Positions 53,359 to 62,188 of a DNA stretch of 64,000 nt are shown one piece after another. Position numbers and translations under genes: made by a program. The notes under the pieces are model-generated. The model was given only the letters and a program-made list of their open reading frames with translations, was not told the DNA's origin and did no database searches. The stretch is from NCBI RefSeq assembly GCF_019218885.1, contig NZ_JAHUWT010000002.1:1178001-1242000 (forward strand), in the 5' to 3' direction. The DNA is from Bordetella sp. BOR01. GTDB lineage: Bacteria > Pseudomonadota > Gammaproteobacteria > Burkholderiales > Burkholderiaceae_B. Position 1 is the first letter of the stretch, and each line of letters begins with the position of its first letter.

Positions 53359-54275
53359 TATCCGGGCCCGATGCCGGTCCAGTCGGGCCGGCTGAACCAT
53401 GCTTTCAGGAAGTCCAGGAAGGTGCGCACGCGCAGCGGCAGATTGCGCCGGCTGGGGAACACGGCGTAGATGTCCAGGCCGGTGGGGCGGTATGCCGGCA
53501 GCACGATATCGAGCCGTCCGTGGCGGATGTCGTCGGCCACCATGTAGGTGGGATGCATCGATATGCCATGGCCCAGCAGCGCCGCATGGCGCAGCGGTTC
53601 GCCGAAATTGGCGCGGATGGTGCCGCCCACGCGCACCGAGCGCGGCGTGCCCTTGGCGTCCTGGAAGGTCCAGGTATTGGTGGGCGCCTTCAGCGCATGC
53701 ACCATGCAATCGTGTTCGGCCAGGTCGGCCACGCTGGCGGGGCGCCCGCGGCGCTTCAGGTAGCCGCGGGTGGCCACCAGCACCTGCGGTGCCACCGCCA
53801 GCCGGTGTGCCATCTGGCTGGTGTCTTTCAGGCCCGAGGCAATGCGCACCGACATGTCCAGCCCTTCGGCCACCAGGTCGGTGCGGCCATCGTCCAGGTA
53901 CAGCACCGCCTGGATATCCGGATGCGCCGCGGAAAACGCCGTGATCACCGGCACCAGGTGAAAGGCCCCGAACGACGGGGGCGTGCCCACCCGCAACATG
54001 CCCTTGGGTTCCTTGGCCGAGCGCCGCGCCGCGGTTTCGACGGTTTCCACCCGTTCGAGCAGTTCGCGGCCGTTTTCAAGCAAGGCCAGCCCGGATTCGG
54101 TCAGGCTGACGCTTTTGGTGGTGCGCATCAATAACTGCACGCCCAGGTGATGCTCCAGCCAGTTCACGTGCTTGGTCACGTTGCCCTTGGCCATGCCCAG
54201 GCGCTGCGCGGCGCCCGAGAAGCTCAGGCCCTGGGCCACTTCGATGAACACTTCGATGCAGCGCAGCTTGTCCAT
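53358..54275 (-). CDS. LysR-family regulator (CrgA-like)
   Basis: 305-aa regulator with N-terminal winged HTH (MDKLRCIEVFIEVAQGLSFS; AAQRLGMAKGNVTKHVNWLE) and a periplasmic-binding-protein-like effector domain. Divergent from the maleylacetate-reductase-like gene (134-bp gap) and upstream of the Bug-OYE operon on its own strand. Matching dyads in both gaps suggest it controls both units. Effector is probably an intermediate of the pathway. Confidence 0.92.
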   Translation of the reverse strand: MDKLRCIEVFIEVAQGLSFSGAAQRLGMAKGNVTKHVNWLEHHLGVQLLMRTTKSVSLTESGLALLENGRELLERVETVETAARRSAKEPKGMLRVGTPPSFGAFHLVPVITAFSAAHPDIQAVLYLDDGRTDLVAEGLDMSVRIASGLKDTSQMAHRLAVAPQVLVATRGYLKRRGRPASVADLAEHDCMVHALKAPTNTWTFQDAKGTPRSVRVGGTIRANFGEPLRHAALLGHGISMHPTYMVADDIRHGRLDIVLPAYRPTGLDIYAVFPSRRNLPLRVRTFLDFLKAWFSRPDWTGIGPG

Positions 54276-54290
54276 GGGTGGCGTCCGTTT

Positions 54291-54307
54291 GTTTTCAATT
54301 GGGAAAC
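54291..54307. promoter_or_regulatory. dyad in the lysR / catabolic-cluster divergent gap
   Basis: GTTTTCA-ATT-GGGAAAC: imperfect 7-3-7 dyad (five of seven pairs) related to the perfect site at 53342. It lies 15 bp from the lysR start and 103 bp from the divergent gene. Confidence 0.45.
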
Positions 54308-54409
54308 GATAAATTCCCGTTCCGATTCTATCCCGGCCTCGGGCGCGTCGATACACTGCCCCTCGATTGCCGGTGCCGGTTGCCGGCTCCGTATCCCGCT
54401 GATGCCGAC

Positions 54410-55573
54410 ATGCAGACTGAATCGAACCGCTACATCCACCAGGCCATGCGCACCCGCCTCGTGTTCGGCGCCGGCGTGCTGGCCGAGGCGGGGCGCGAGA
54501 TCGCCGCGCTGGGCTGTAGCCGGCCCTTGTTGCTGGCCAGCGGCCGTTCGCGTGCCATGCCGGCCCATGCTCGGCTGCGCGAGGCCTTGGCCGGCATGGA
54601 TTGCGCGGAAAGCGGCGACGTGCCCGCGCATTCGTCGCCCGGCACGGTGGTGGCCGTGGCGCAAGCCCTGGCCCGGCACGGCGCCGATTGCCTGGTGGCT
54701 TTCGGCGGCGGCAGCGTGGCCGACACCGCCAAGGCGGCGGCCTTGCTGGCGGCCGAAGGCGGCGAACTGGCCTCGCATGCCACGCGATTCACGCCGCCCG
54801 CCAGCGTGCACATGCCGCCGCTGCTGCGCACCAAGCTGCCCATCGTGGCTGTGCCGCTGACGGCGTCCGGCGCCGAAGTCACGCCGTCGTTCGGCATTCG
54901 CACCGAGGCGGGCGAGAAGCTGATGTTCTGGGATGCGCAACTGGCCAGCCGCGTGGTGCTGCTGGACCCGCAATTGAACGCCGCCATGCCCGCGTCCGTG
55001 ATGCTCGAGACCGGCATGAACGCGCTGGCCCATTGCATCGAGGGCTTGTATTCCACTCATGGATCGCCCATCGCCAGCGCGCTGGCCCTGGACGGCGCGC
55101 GGCGCCTGCGCAGCGCCTTGCGGCATGTGGCCGCCGCGCCGGCCGATGTGGCGGCCCGTGGCGAACTGCTGGTGGCCGCGCACATGGCCGGCATGGTGCT
55201 GGCCTCGGCGCGCAGTTGCCTGCACCACGCGCTGTGCCATGTGCTGGGGGCCACCACCGGCGTGGCCCATGGGGCGCTGAACGCGGTGATCCTGCCGCAT
55301 GCGCTGCGCTACAACCTGCCCGCCGCGCGCGAGCCGCTTGCCGCGCTGGCGGCGGCCTGGTCGGCAGGCACGCGGCCCCAGGCCGCCATCGAGCAGGTGG
55401 CTGCGCTGCAGGCCGAGCTGCGCGTGCCGCAACGGCTGCGCGACCTGGGCATCGCGCGCGACGTGCTGCCCCAGGCGGCCCGGCGCACCCTGCACGAGCG
55501 CGGCCTGGCCTGCAATCCGCGCCGGGTGCGCGGGGCGGCCGAACTTGAAACCTTGCTGGATGCCGCCTGGTAG
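54410..55573 (+). CDS. iron-type alcohol dehydrogenase family, maleylacetate-reductase-like
   Basis: 387-aa NAD(P)-dependent reductase. Dinucleotide site FGGGSVADTAKAAALL; substrate region LTASGAEVTPSFGI and HALCHVLGATTGVAHG resemble maleylacetate reductases, which act late in chloro- or hydroxyquinol degradation. The start at 54410 is chosen at the first Met of the fold. First gene of a five-gene plus-strand cluster. Exact substrate unknown. Confidence 0.87.
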   Translation: MQTESNRYIHQAMRTRLVFGAGVLAEAGREIAALGCSRPLLLASGRSRAMPAHARLREALAGMDCAESGDVPAHSSPGTVVAVAQALARHGADCLVAFGGGSVADTAKAAALLAAEGGELASHATRFTPPASVHMPPLLRTKLPIVAVPLTASGAEVTPSFGIRTEAGEKLMFWDAQLASRVVLLDPQLNAAMPASVMLETGMNALAHCIEGLYSTHGSPIASALALDGARRLRSALRHVAAAPADVAARGELLVAAHMAGMVLASARSCLHHALCHVLGATTGVAHGALNAVILPHALRYNLPAAREPLAALAAAWSAGTRPQAAIEQVAALQAELRVPQRLRDLGIARDVLPQAARRTLHERGLACNPRRVRGAAELETLLDAAW

Positions 55574-55604
55574 CGGCAGCGGCCAGTCATATATGGAGAG
55601 AGCA

Positions 55605-56483
55605 ATGAACATTGTCGAAAGCGGATACAGCCTGGGCGCGCGGGTGGAAGGCCTGGACCTGTCGCAGCCCATGGCGCCGGATACCTTCAGCCAGGTCGAG
55701 CAGTTGCTGGGCCGCCATGGCGTATTGAGTTTTCCGGGCCAGGACCTGACCCCGGCGCAACTGAAAGCCTATGCGCAGCAGTTCGGCACGCTTGAGGTCA
55801 ATGTGGCCAACAGCTATCAAGAGCCGGACCTGCCCGAAGTGATGATCCTGTCGAACCGGGTCGAGAACGGCAAGCCGGTAGGCCTGGCCGATGCCGGGCA
55901 GGATTGGCATACCGACATGTCGTACAGCCGCATGATCGCCTTCACGAATATCCTGTATGGCGTCGAGATCCCGATGCGCGATGGCGAGCCGCTGGGCTGC
56001 ACCGAGTTCTGCAATATGCATGCGGCCTACGACGAACTGCCGGACGAACTGAAGCAGCAACTGGACGGCATGACAGTGCTGCACGATTTCAACAAATTCT
56101 GGGAACGCATGCGCCAGGAAAAGGGCAGCACGCGCCCGCCCTTGACCGAGGCGCAGCGCCGCGCCAAGCCGCCGGTGTCGCACCCGATCTTCCTGACGCA
56201 TCCCATCACCGGGCGCAAGGTGCTGTACGCCAACCCAGGCTATTCGATGCGCATCAACGAACTGCCGCCCGCAGAAAGCGACCGCACGCTGGACTTCCTG
56301 TTCCAGCACCAGTTGCAGGACAAGTTCCGCTACCGGCACCGGTGGAGCGTGGGCGACGTGCTGATGTGGGACAACATGGGCACCATCCACAATGCGGTGG
56401 CGGACTATGCGCCGCACGAACACCGGCTGATCAAGCGCTGCCAGGTGATGGCCGACCGCTACTTCGGCGAGGCCGCGCCATGA
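55605..56483 (+). CDS. TauD/TfdA-family 2-oxoglutarate-dependent dioxygenase
   Basis: 292-aa non-heme Fe(II) oxygenase. The facial triad is visible: His102 and Asp104 in DWHTDMSY and His about 263 in TIHNAVAD. The 2-oxoglutarate Arg is in EHRLIKRCQ. GGAGAG precedes the ATG at 55605. TfdA-type members cleave ether or oxygenate aromatic acids. It overlaps the FAH-family gene by 4 bp. Confidence 0.92.
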   Translation: MNIVESGYSLGARVEGLDLSQPMAPDTFSQVEQLLGRHGVLSFPGQDLTPAQLKAYAQQFGTLEVNVANSYQEPDLPEVMILSNRVENGKPVGLADAGQDWHTDMSYSRMIAFTNILYGVEIPMRDGEPLGCTEFCNMHAAYDELPDELKQQLDGMTVLHDFNKFWERMRQEKGSTRPPLTEAQRRAKPPVSHPIFLTHPITGRKVLYANPGYSMRINELPPAESDRTLDFLFQHQLQDKFRYRHRWSVGDVLMWDNMGTIHNAVADYAPHEHRLIKRCQVMADRYFGEAAP

Positions 56484-57403
56484 AGCTGATCAGTTATCGC
56501 GCCGGGGGCGGCCGCCCGTCGGTGGGGGCCGTGCTGGACGGCCGCGTGCTCGACCTGGCCGATTGGCTGGATGGCGTAAGCCCCGACCCCGCCACGCAGG
56601 CCTGCCTGGCGCAGGCCGGCCTGCTGCCGGCCGCGCACGGCATGCTGCGGCTGCTGCAGGGCGGCCCGCAGGCGCTGGCCGACCTGCAACGCCACCTGGC
56701 CGGCCGCCAGCCCGCCGATGGCGCGGCGCGGCTGGCCGACCTTGAATTGCTGGCACCCGTGCCCCGTCCGGGCAAGATCGTGGCGGTGGGGCGCAACTAC
56801 GCCGACCATGCCAAGGAAACCGGCGTGGCTCCGTTCGAGCAGCCCCGTATCGTCAGCAAATTGCCTTCCAGTGTCTGCGCGCCGGGGCGGGCCGTGCCGC
56901 GGCCGGCCGGCGTGGCCAAGCTGGATTTCGAGGCCGAGCTGGCGGTGGTGATCGGCCGCCCCGCGCGTGCCGTGGCCGAGGCCGACGCGCTGGCCTGCGT
57001 GGCCGGCTACACCGTGCTGGACGACGTCAGCGCGCGTGAGTTCCAGTTCGATGTGTCGCCGGCCCAGACCACTTTTGCCAAAAGCATGGACAGCTTCGCG
57101 CCCATGGGCCCCTGGCTGGTGACTGCCGACGAAGTCGGCGACCCGCAGGCGCTGACGGTGCGCAGTTGGCTGAACGGCGAACTGATGCAGGACGCCAGCA
57201 CGGCCGACATGCTGTTCCCGGTGGCCACGCTGATTGCCTACGTGTCGCGCTTCATGACACTGGAACCCGGCGATGTGCTGGCCACCGGCACGCCGGCCGG
57301 CATCGGCGCCTTCCGCGATCCGCCTGTCTATCTGCAGCCGGGCGACCGCCTGCGCATGGAAGTGTCGCGCGTGGGCGTGCTGGAGCATTCGATTACCGCG
57401 TAA
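56480..57403 (+). CDS. fumarylacetoacetate hydrolase family protein
   Basis: 307-aa enzyme with an N-terminal extension domain and a C-terminal FAH fold: GRNYADHAKETG, metal site FEAELAVVIG, DDVSAREFQF, GTPAGIGAFRDPP. Members hydrolyse C-C bonds or decarboxylate or isomerise ring-cleavage products. Start overlaps the dioxygenase stop (ATGA). The role in this cluster is probably the hydrolytic step; substrate unknown. Confidence 0.93.
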   Translation: MKLISYRAGGGRPSVGAVLDGRVLDLADWLDGVSPDPATQACLAQAGLLPAAHGMLRLLQGGPQALADLQRHLAGRQPADGAARLADLELLAPVPRPGKIVAVGRNYADHAKETGVAPFEQPRIVSKLPSSVCAPGRAVPRPAGVAKLDFEAELAVVIGRPARAVAEADALACVAGYTVLDDVSAREFQFDVSPAQTTFAKSMDSFAPMGPWLVTADEVGDPQALTVRSWLNGELMQDASTADMLFPVATLIAYVSRFMTLEPGDVLATGTPAGIGAFRDPPVYLQPGDRLRMEVSRVGVLEHSITA

Positions 57404-57408
57404 GGCCA

Positions 57409-57422
57409 CGCAAGCGCTTGCG
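57409..57422. other. perfect 14-bp palindrome after the FAH-family gene
   Basis: CGCAAGCGCTTGCG, five bases after the stop. May be a small intra-operon hairpin or a protein site; no T-run. Confidence 0.35.
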
Positions 57423-57514
57423 CATTACCAGGACATATCGCCAAGACCCATTGCCAAGTTGTACCCCGGTGCTTGCGCACCGCCATAACAGCAACAACCG
57501 ATAAGGAGAGACCC

Positions 57515-58498
57515 ATGAGGAGACCCATGATCCGGGCGGCCTGTGCCGCCTTGTTTGCCGCAGCAGCGCTGCCCGCCGTTTCAGCGGCGGCCGACAGCTA
57601 TCCCACCCAGCCGGTACGCATGATCGTCGGCTTTGCCGCGGGCGGTCCCACCGATGTCATCGCGCGCCTGCTGGCGCAGGACATGAGCCGTACGCTGGGC
57701 CAGTCGGTAGTGGTAGAAAACAAGACCGGCGCCAATTCGCTGATTGCCACTCGCGAAGTGGCGGGCGCCCCACCCGATGGCTATACGGTGTTGTTCGCCT
57801 CGTTGTCGCACAACGTCAACTGGCTGTTGCTGGGCGAGAAGGCAGGCTACGACCCGCTGAAGAGTTTCGCGCCTATTTCCAATGCCGCATCGCTGCCCAT
57901 GGTGGCGGTCACCGCCTACGATTCGCCCTTGCGCTCGATGAAGCAACTGATCGAACAGGCGCGCGCCAAGCCCGACAGCATCAGCTATGGCTCGGCTGGC
58001 AATGGCGGCTCGGCCCACCTGGCGGCGGCCATGATGGGCACCATGGCCGACCTGAAAATGATCCACGTCCCTTTCCGTGGCAATGGCCCGGCGCTGACCG
58101 AGGTGATGGCGGGACGGGTGTCGTTCATGTTCTATCCCATCATCGGGGTGGCCGAGAACGTGCAGGCCAAGCGCGTGCGGGTGCTGGCGCAGGGCAGCCC
58201 CGAGGCCGGCGCCGATTTCCCGGGCGTGCCCGCCATGTCCGACATCGGTTTTCCCGACTTCCAGGACACGGCGCCCTGGGTCGGCCTGCTGGCCCCGGCC
58301 GGCGTGCCCGACGCGGTCGTGCAGAAGCTGAACCAGGCCATGGTGCACGCGCTGGAACAGCCGCAGATACAGTCGCGCATGAAAGACCTGGGCGCCTTGC
58401 CCATCGGCGACACGCCGCAGCAGTTCCATGACTTCCTGGTGCAAGACCAGAAACGCTGGGCCGCCGTGATCAAGGCGGCGGGCATTTCGGCGCAATAG
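57515..58498 (+). CDS. Bug-type periplasmic receptor
   Basis: 327-aa Bug/TctC protein with a Sec signal ending VSAAADS. Landmarks: VGFAAGGPTDVIARLL, VVENKTGANSLIA, VPFRGNGPALTEV. Two ribosome-site/ATG pairs occur in tandem (GGAGAGACCCATG then GGAGACCCATG, starts 57515 and 57527), both in frame; 57515 is used. Fourth gene of the catabolic cluster; likely captures its substrate. Confidence 0.92.
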   Translation: MRRPMIRAACAALFAAAALPAVSAAADSYPTQPVRMIVGFAAGGPTDVIARLLAQDMSRTLGQSVVVENKTGANSLIATREVAGAPPDGYTVLFASLSHNVNWLLLGEKAGYDPLKSFAPISNAASLPMVAVTAYDSPLRSMKQLIEQARAKPDSISYGSAGNGGSAHLAAAMMGTMADLKMIHVPFRGNGPALTEVMAGRVSFMFYPIIGVAENVQAKRVRVLAQGSPEAGADFPGVPAMSDIGFPDFQDTAPWVGLLAPAGVPDAVVQKLNQAMVHALEQPQIQSRMKDLGALPIGDTPQQFHDFLVQDQKRWAAVIKAAGISAQ

Positions 58499-58506
58499 GC
58501 GGTGCG

Positions 58507-59655
58507 ATGACTGCAGCAAGCCGTGCCCAGAGTATCGAAGACTTGCGCCGCGCGGCGCGCCGCCGCCTGCCGCGCGCCATCTTCGATTTTTTCGATGGCG
58601 GCGCCGAAGATGAACTGGCGCTGGCGGCCAATCGCGCGGCTTTTGCCCGGCTGCGCCTGGCGCCGCACGCGCTGGTGGATGTGTCGCAAGTGCGGACGCA
58701 GGCCCAGGTGGTGGGCGGCCCGGCTGCATTGCCCTTGGCCGTGGGCCCCACCGGCGCGGTGGGCTATGGCCGCCCCGGCGGCGATATCGCCATCGCGCGC
58801 GCCGCAGCGGCGGCGGGCGTGCCGTACACCTTGTCCACATCGGCCACCGCTTCGATCGAGCAGATCGCCGATGCCGCGCCCGGCCGTTTGTGGTTCCAGG
58901 CCTATATCCTGCGCAACCGCGAATTGCTGGACACATTGATCGCCCGCGCCCACGCCGCCGACTACGAAGCGCTGATGATCACCGTGGACTTGCCGGTGGG
59001 GGGCAAGCGCGAGCGCGACGCCCGCAACCATTTGTCGTTTCCGTTTCGCTATACCGCCCGCAACCTGCTGGATTTCGCCAGCCGGCCGGCCTGGGCGATG
59101 GGCGTGCTGCGGCGCGGCCTGCCTGTCATGGAAAACCTGAAAGGCCTGGAGGCCCCGGCCGCCAGCGCGACCCGGCTGGCCTCATCGGTGGGGCGCAGCT
59201 ACGACCCGTCGTTCGATTGGACCCGCCTGCAGGCAATACGCGATGCGTGGCCGCGCAAGCTGATCGTGAAAGGCATCTTGCGTCCCGACGACGCCGAACG
59301 CCTGGCGGCATTGGGGTGCGATGCCGTGGTGGTATCGAACCACGGCGGGCGCCAGTTGGACAGCGCCGCGGCCACGCTGGACGCCTTGCCCGGCGTGGTG
59401 CGGGCCGTGGGCGGACGCGTGCCGGTACTGGTGGACGGTGGCGTGCGCCGCGGCGCCGACTTGCTCAAGGCGCGCGCGCTGGGCGCGCAGGCCGTGCTGG
59501 TGGGCCGCGCCACGCTATGGGGCGCGGTGGCCGCGGGCCAGCCCGGCGCCGAGCGCGCCCTGGCCATCTTGCGCGATGAACTGCAGCGCACCATGCAATT
59601 GTGCGGTGTCTGCCAGGTGGCGGATATCGGCGCCGACCTGCTGTTCCAGGGCTGA
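58507..59655 (+). CDS. FMN-dependent 2-hydroxyacid dehydrogenase (lactate/mandelate dehydrogenase family)
   Basis: 382-aa TIM-barrel flavoenzyme that oxidises an L-2-hydroxy acid to a 2-keto acid. Landmarks: AIFDFFDGGAEDE at the start, GPTGAVGYGRPGGD, catalytic His in VVSNHGGRQLD (about 279), DGGVRRGADLLKA. It starts 8 bp after the Bug stop. It probably starts the pathway on the hydroxy acid taken up; exact substrate unknown. Confidence 0.94.
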   Translation: MTAASRAQSIEDLRRAARRRLPRAIFDFFDGGAEDELALAANRAAFARLRLAPHALVDVSQVRTQAQVVGGPAALPLAVGPTGAVGYGRPGGDIAIARAAAAAGVPYTLSTSATASIEQIADAAPGRLWFQAYILRNRELLDTLIARAHAADYEALMITVDLPVGGKRERDARNHLSFPFRYTARNLLDFASRPAWAMGVLRRGLPVMENLKGLEAPAASATRLASSVGRSYDPSFDWTRLQAIRDAWPRKLIVKGILRPDDAERLAALGCDAVVVSNHGGRQLDSAAATLDALPGVVRAVGGRVPVLVDGGVRRGADLLKARALGAQAVLVGRATLWGAVAAGQPGAERALAILRDELQRTMQLCGVCQVADIGADLLFQG

Positions 59656-59670
59656 CCCGGCCGGCGCCGG

Positions 59671-60321
59671 CTATGGCGCCGCGCCCCATTCCTGCACGAA
59701 GGTGGCGCGAAACGCGCGCAGCCAGGCCAGGCGCGATTCGGCCAGGGCACGCGCGGCAGCGGTATGCATGGCGGCGGGCAGGGTGGCCAGCTTGACTTCG
59801 ATATGGTCCAGCGCATAGGCGCGGTCATCCAGGGGCCGCGCGCGCGCCAGCGGGTCTTCGGGGTGGGCGAAGGCCGACCCCATGCGGCCGGCCGTGTAGA
59901 ACAGGCGCGCCAGCCCCACCGCGCCCAGCGCATCGAGCCGGTCGGCGTCCTGCACGACCCTGGCCTCGACCGTGGTGGGCGCGATACCGGCCGAGAAGCT
60001 GTGGGCTTCGATGGCGTGCGCCACCGCGTCGAGCTTGCCGGCGGGAAACCCTGCCTGCGCCAGGTGCGTGCGCGCCTGGGCGGCGGCCATGCGCGAGGCC
60101 TGCGACCGCTCGGGGTGGTTCTTGGGAAGATTGACGATGTCGTGCAGATAGCAAGCGGCCTGGACTACCAGCGGGTCGGCTTCCGGGTGGCTGGCCAGCA
60201 GGGTGTGCGCCAACTGCCAGACGCGGTGCAGATGGTTCAGGTCGTGCGCGCCGTCGTTCTGGCTGTCCGCCGTGGCAATGGCGATCAGGCGGGGCGCCCA
60301 GGCGGCAAGAAGGTCGGGCAT
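59671..60321 (-). CDS. HD-domain phosphohydrolase (YedJ type)
   Basis: 216-aa metal-dependent phosphohydrolase. Metal ligands: His in DLNHLHRVWQLA, HD pair in CYLHDIVNLPK, and Asp in VVQDADRLDALG. The start at 60321 begins at the conserved MPDLL. Convergent with the hydroxyacid dehydrogenase gene and divergent from a TetR gene. Probably acts on a nucleotide; substrate unknown. Confidence 0.92.
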   Translation of the reverse strand: MPDLLAAWAPRLIAIATADSQNDGAHDLNHLHRVWQLAHTLLASHPEADPLVVQAACYLHDIVNLPKNHPERSQASRMAAAQARTHLAQAGFPAGKLDAVAHAIEAHSFSAGIAPTTVEARVVQDADRLDALGAVGLARLFYTAGRMGSAFAHPEDPLARARPLDDRAYALDHIEVKLATLPAAMHTAAARALAESRLAWLRAFRATFVQEWGAAP

Positions 60322-60430
60322 GAATGGTTCCTGTAGGGGGACAGAACCCGCGTCGGCGCGGGCAATCCGCAAGCATACGCTGCCTGCCGGGCCCGTCCGG
60401 CAAGGATGCGGGATGACCCGCCTTGACCCC

Positions 60431-60448
60431 CAATCTACTAGTAGGTAA
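60431..60448. promoter_or_regulatory. TetR operator candidate, site 1
   Basis: CAATCTA-CTAG-TAGGTAA, a 7-4-7 dyad 10 bp before the tetR start at 60459. Same layout as the sites at 62145, 62549 and 62645. Suggests autoregulation. Confidence 0.5.
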
Positions 60449-60458
60449 CAATCCAGGC

Positions 60459-61040
60459 ATGACTACCGCCACCACCCGCGAACAGCTCCTGGACCATGCC
60501 CAGGCACTCATCATGCAGCGAGGCTACAACGGCTTCAGCTATCGTGATCTGGCCGACCGGGTAGGGGTGAAAACGGCCAGCATCCACTATTACTTTCCCT
60601 GCAAAGACGACCTGCTCATCCAGGTGATCGAGGCCTATGGCGCCCAGGCAGCCGCCAGGGTGCAGGCCATCGACGCCACGCTGCCCGCCAAGGAACGGCT
60701 GGATCGCTATGCCGCGATGGTCCAGGGCACCCCGGCCGACCGGGTTTGCCTGTGCGGCATGCTGGCTGCCGATTTCGCTTCGCTGTCGGATCGCGCACGA
60801 CTATCGCTGCAAGCTTTTTTCCGCTTGAACGAGGCCTGGCTGGCCAAGGTCATTGCCGATGGCCTGAGCGATGGCACGCTGAAATGGCCGGGCGACCCCG
60901 AAGCCGCCGGACGCTGCCTGTTCGCGGCATTCCAGGGTGCCCTGATGGGTTCGCGCCTGTTCCAGAACCAGGCACGGCTGCACGACGTCGTGGCCTCGGT
61001 GCAATGCCAGCCGGACCAGGGCCAGCCCGGTCCGGCTTGA
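60459..61040 (+). CDS. TetR-family regulator (paralogue 1)
   Basis: 193-aa TetR protein. HTH: FSYRDLADRVGVKTASIHYYF. It is clearly paralogous to the minus-strand TetR at 61.1-61.7 kb (shared RGYNGFSYRDLA and SIHYYFP). An operator-like dyad lies just upstream. ATG at 60459 chosen because the upstream in-frame start would include the dyad. Cysteines in RVCLCGMLAADF could sense redox or metals. Confidence 0.9.
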   Translation: MTTATTREQLLDHAQALIMQRGYNGFSYRDLADRVGVKTASIHYYFPCKDDLLIQVIEAYGAQAAARVQAIDATLPAKERLDRYAAMVQGTPADRVCLCGMLAADFASLSDRARLSLQAFFRLNEAWLAKVIADGLSDGTLKWPGDPEAAGRCLFAAFQGALMGSRLFQNQARLHDVVASVQCQPDQGQPGPA

Positions 61041-61079
61041 TGCCGATGCGCCGGCAAGTGCGGCCGCTATCGGTTTCCT

Positions 61080-61652
61080 TCACGCGGGTTCGCGCAAGCC
61101 AACCGTTGCCGGCAACAGGTCTTCCACGCGGTCGCTGTTCTGGAACAGCCGCGCGCTGACTAGGCTGCCCTGCAGCGCTGCGAACATCGCGCGCGCCGCC
61201 GTGCGCAGGTCGCCCGGCACGCGCAGGCTGCCTTCGCGCGCGCCCTGGTCCAGCACCTGGGCCAGCCAGTCTTCGTTGGCGCGATAGAAATCCTGCAATG
61301 CCTGCCGCACGCTGGCGGGCAACGACGCCAGGTCGGCCGCCAGCGCGGCCGCCAGGCAGATGCGTTCGGTGCCGCAGAAGGCGCGCCGGTGCACGTCTAC
61401 ATAATCGCGCAGCTTGGCGTCGGCGCTCAGGCCGGCGTCGATGCCTTGCATGGCTGCCTGCCAGCGCGACCGATAATGCTGCACGACGGCCAGCAGCAGA
61501 TCTTCTTTCTGCGGAAAGTAATAGTGGATGCTGGATGTCTTGATGCCTATCAGCGCGGCCAGGTCGCGGTAGCTGAAGCCGTTGTAGCCACGCTCCTGGA
61601 TCAGGCGCTGGGCATGTTGCATGATCTGTGTGCGGGTGGTTTCGGTGTTCAT
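61080..61652 (-). CDS. TetR-family regulator (paralogue 2)
   Basis: 190-aa TetR protein with HTH YRDLAALIGIKTSSIHYYF. Convergent with paralogue 1 (39-bp gap), so the pair looks like an inverted duplication that diverged. Downstream of the DUF4148 genes on the same strand. The gap before it has no TATCTA-type dyad. Likely shares operators with paralogue 1. Confidence 0.9.
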   Translation of the reverse strand: MNTETTRTQIMQHAQRLIQERGYNGFSYRDLAALIGIKTSSIHYYFPQKEDLLLAVVQHYRSRWQAAMQGIDAGLSADAKLRDYVDVHRRAFCGTERICLAAALAADLASLPASVRQALQDFYRANEDWLAQVLDQGAREGSLRVPGDLRTAARAMFAALQGSLVSARLFQNSDRVEDLLPATVGLREPA

Positions 61653-61773
61653 GGTCGGGACGCTACCGGGTGGTCAAAAGGGGCTGAAGGGCTCCTGTTG
61701 GATAAAGAAGAAACAAGGCGGGCCGCCGTGCCGAAGGGCAGGGCGGCGCCGCAGGGCGAAACATGCGCCGTCC

Positions 61774-62109
61774 TTAGCCGCGCGACGCATCGGCCAGGCT
61801 GTAGCTGGCCTGGTAGTCCAGCTCGCCGAACGCATCGGCACCGTTGTCGTGCGCGGCCTGCGTTTCGGCACGCACGGCGGCACGGCTGGGAACGGGGCCG
61901 GCAGCATGCGCGGCGGGCTGTTCCTGTTCGCCGAAGGTGACCTGGCCGGCAGCCTTGGCCGCTTGCAGTTCGGCCTGGATCTGGGCGCGGGTGACGTTGC
62001 TGGCGGTGTTTTGCACCGGCGGGTAGTCCAGTTCGCCCGAGGGTTCGCCGGCGTAGGCGGCACCCATCATGGTCATCGACAACATCACAGCGGATACGAG
62101 GGTCTTCAT
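61774..62109 (-). CDS. small secreted DUF4148-type protein (paralogue 1)
   Basis: 111-aa protein with a signal peptide (MKTLVSAVMLSM...AYA) and DUF4148-like repeats: LTRAQ-like VTRAQIQAELQAAKAAGQVTF, then SRAAVRAETQAAHDNG. The mature start AGEPSGELDYPP is nearly identical to that of paralogue 2. An operator-like dyad lies 36-53 bp before the start. Function unknown. Confidence 0.85.
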   Translation of the reverse strand: MKTLVSAVMLSMTMMGAAYAGEPSGELDYPPVQNTASNVTRAQIQAELQAAKAAGQVTFGEQEQPAAHAAGPVPSRAAVRAETQAAHDNGADAFGELDYQASYSLADASRG

Positions 62110-62144
62110 GGCAATGCTCCGGAAAATAGTGGCGGTATGTAAGA

Positions 62145-62162
62145 CTATCTATTTATAGATAG
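62145..62162. promoter_or_regulatory. TetR operator candidate, site 2
   Basis: CTATCTA-TTTA-TAGATAG, perfect 7-bp arms, between the DUF4148 genes and just upstream of paralogue 1. The best-conserved of four related sites. Confidence 0.65.
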
Positions 62163-62188
62163 GTGAACGGTCGAAATAAAAAGCGATT

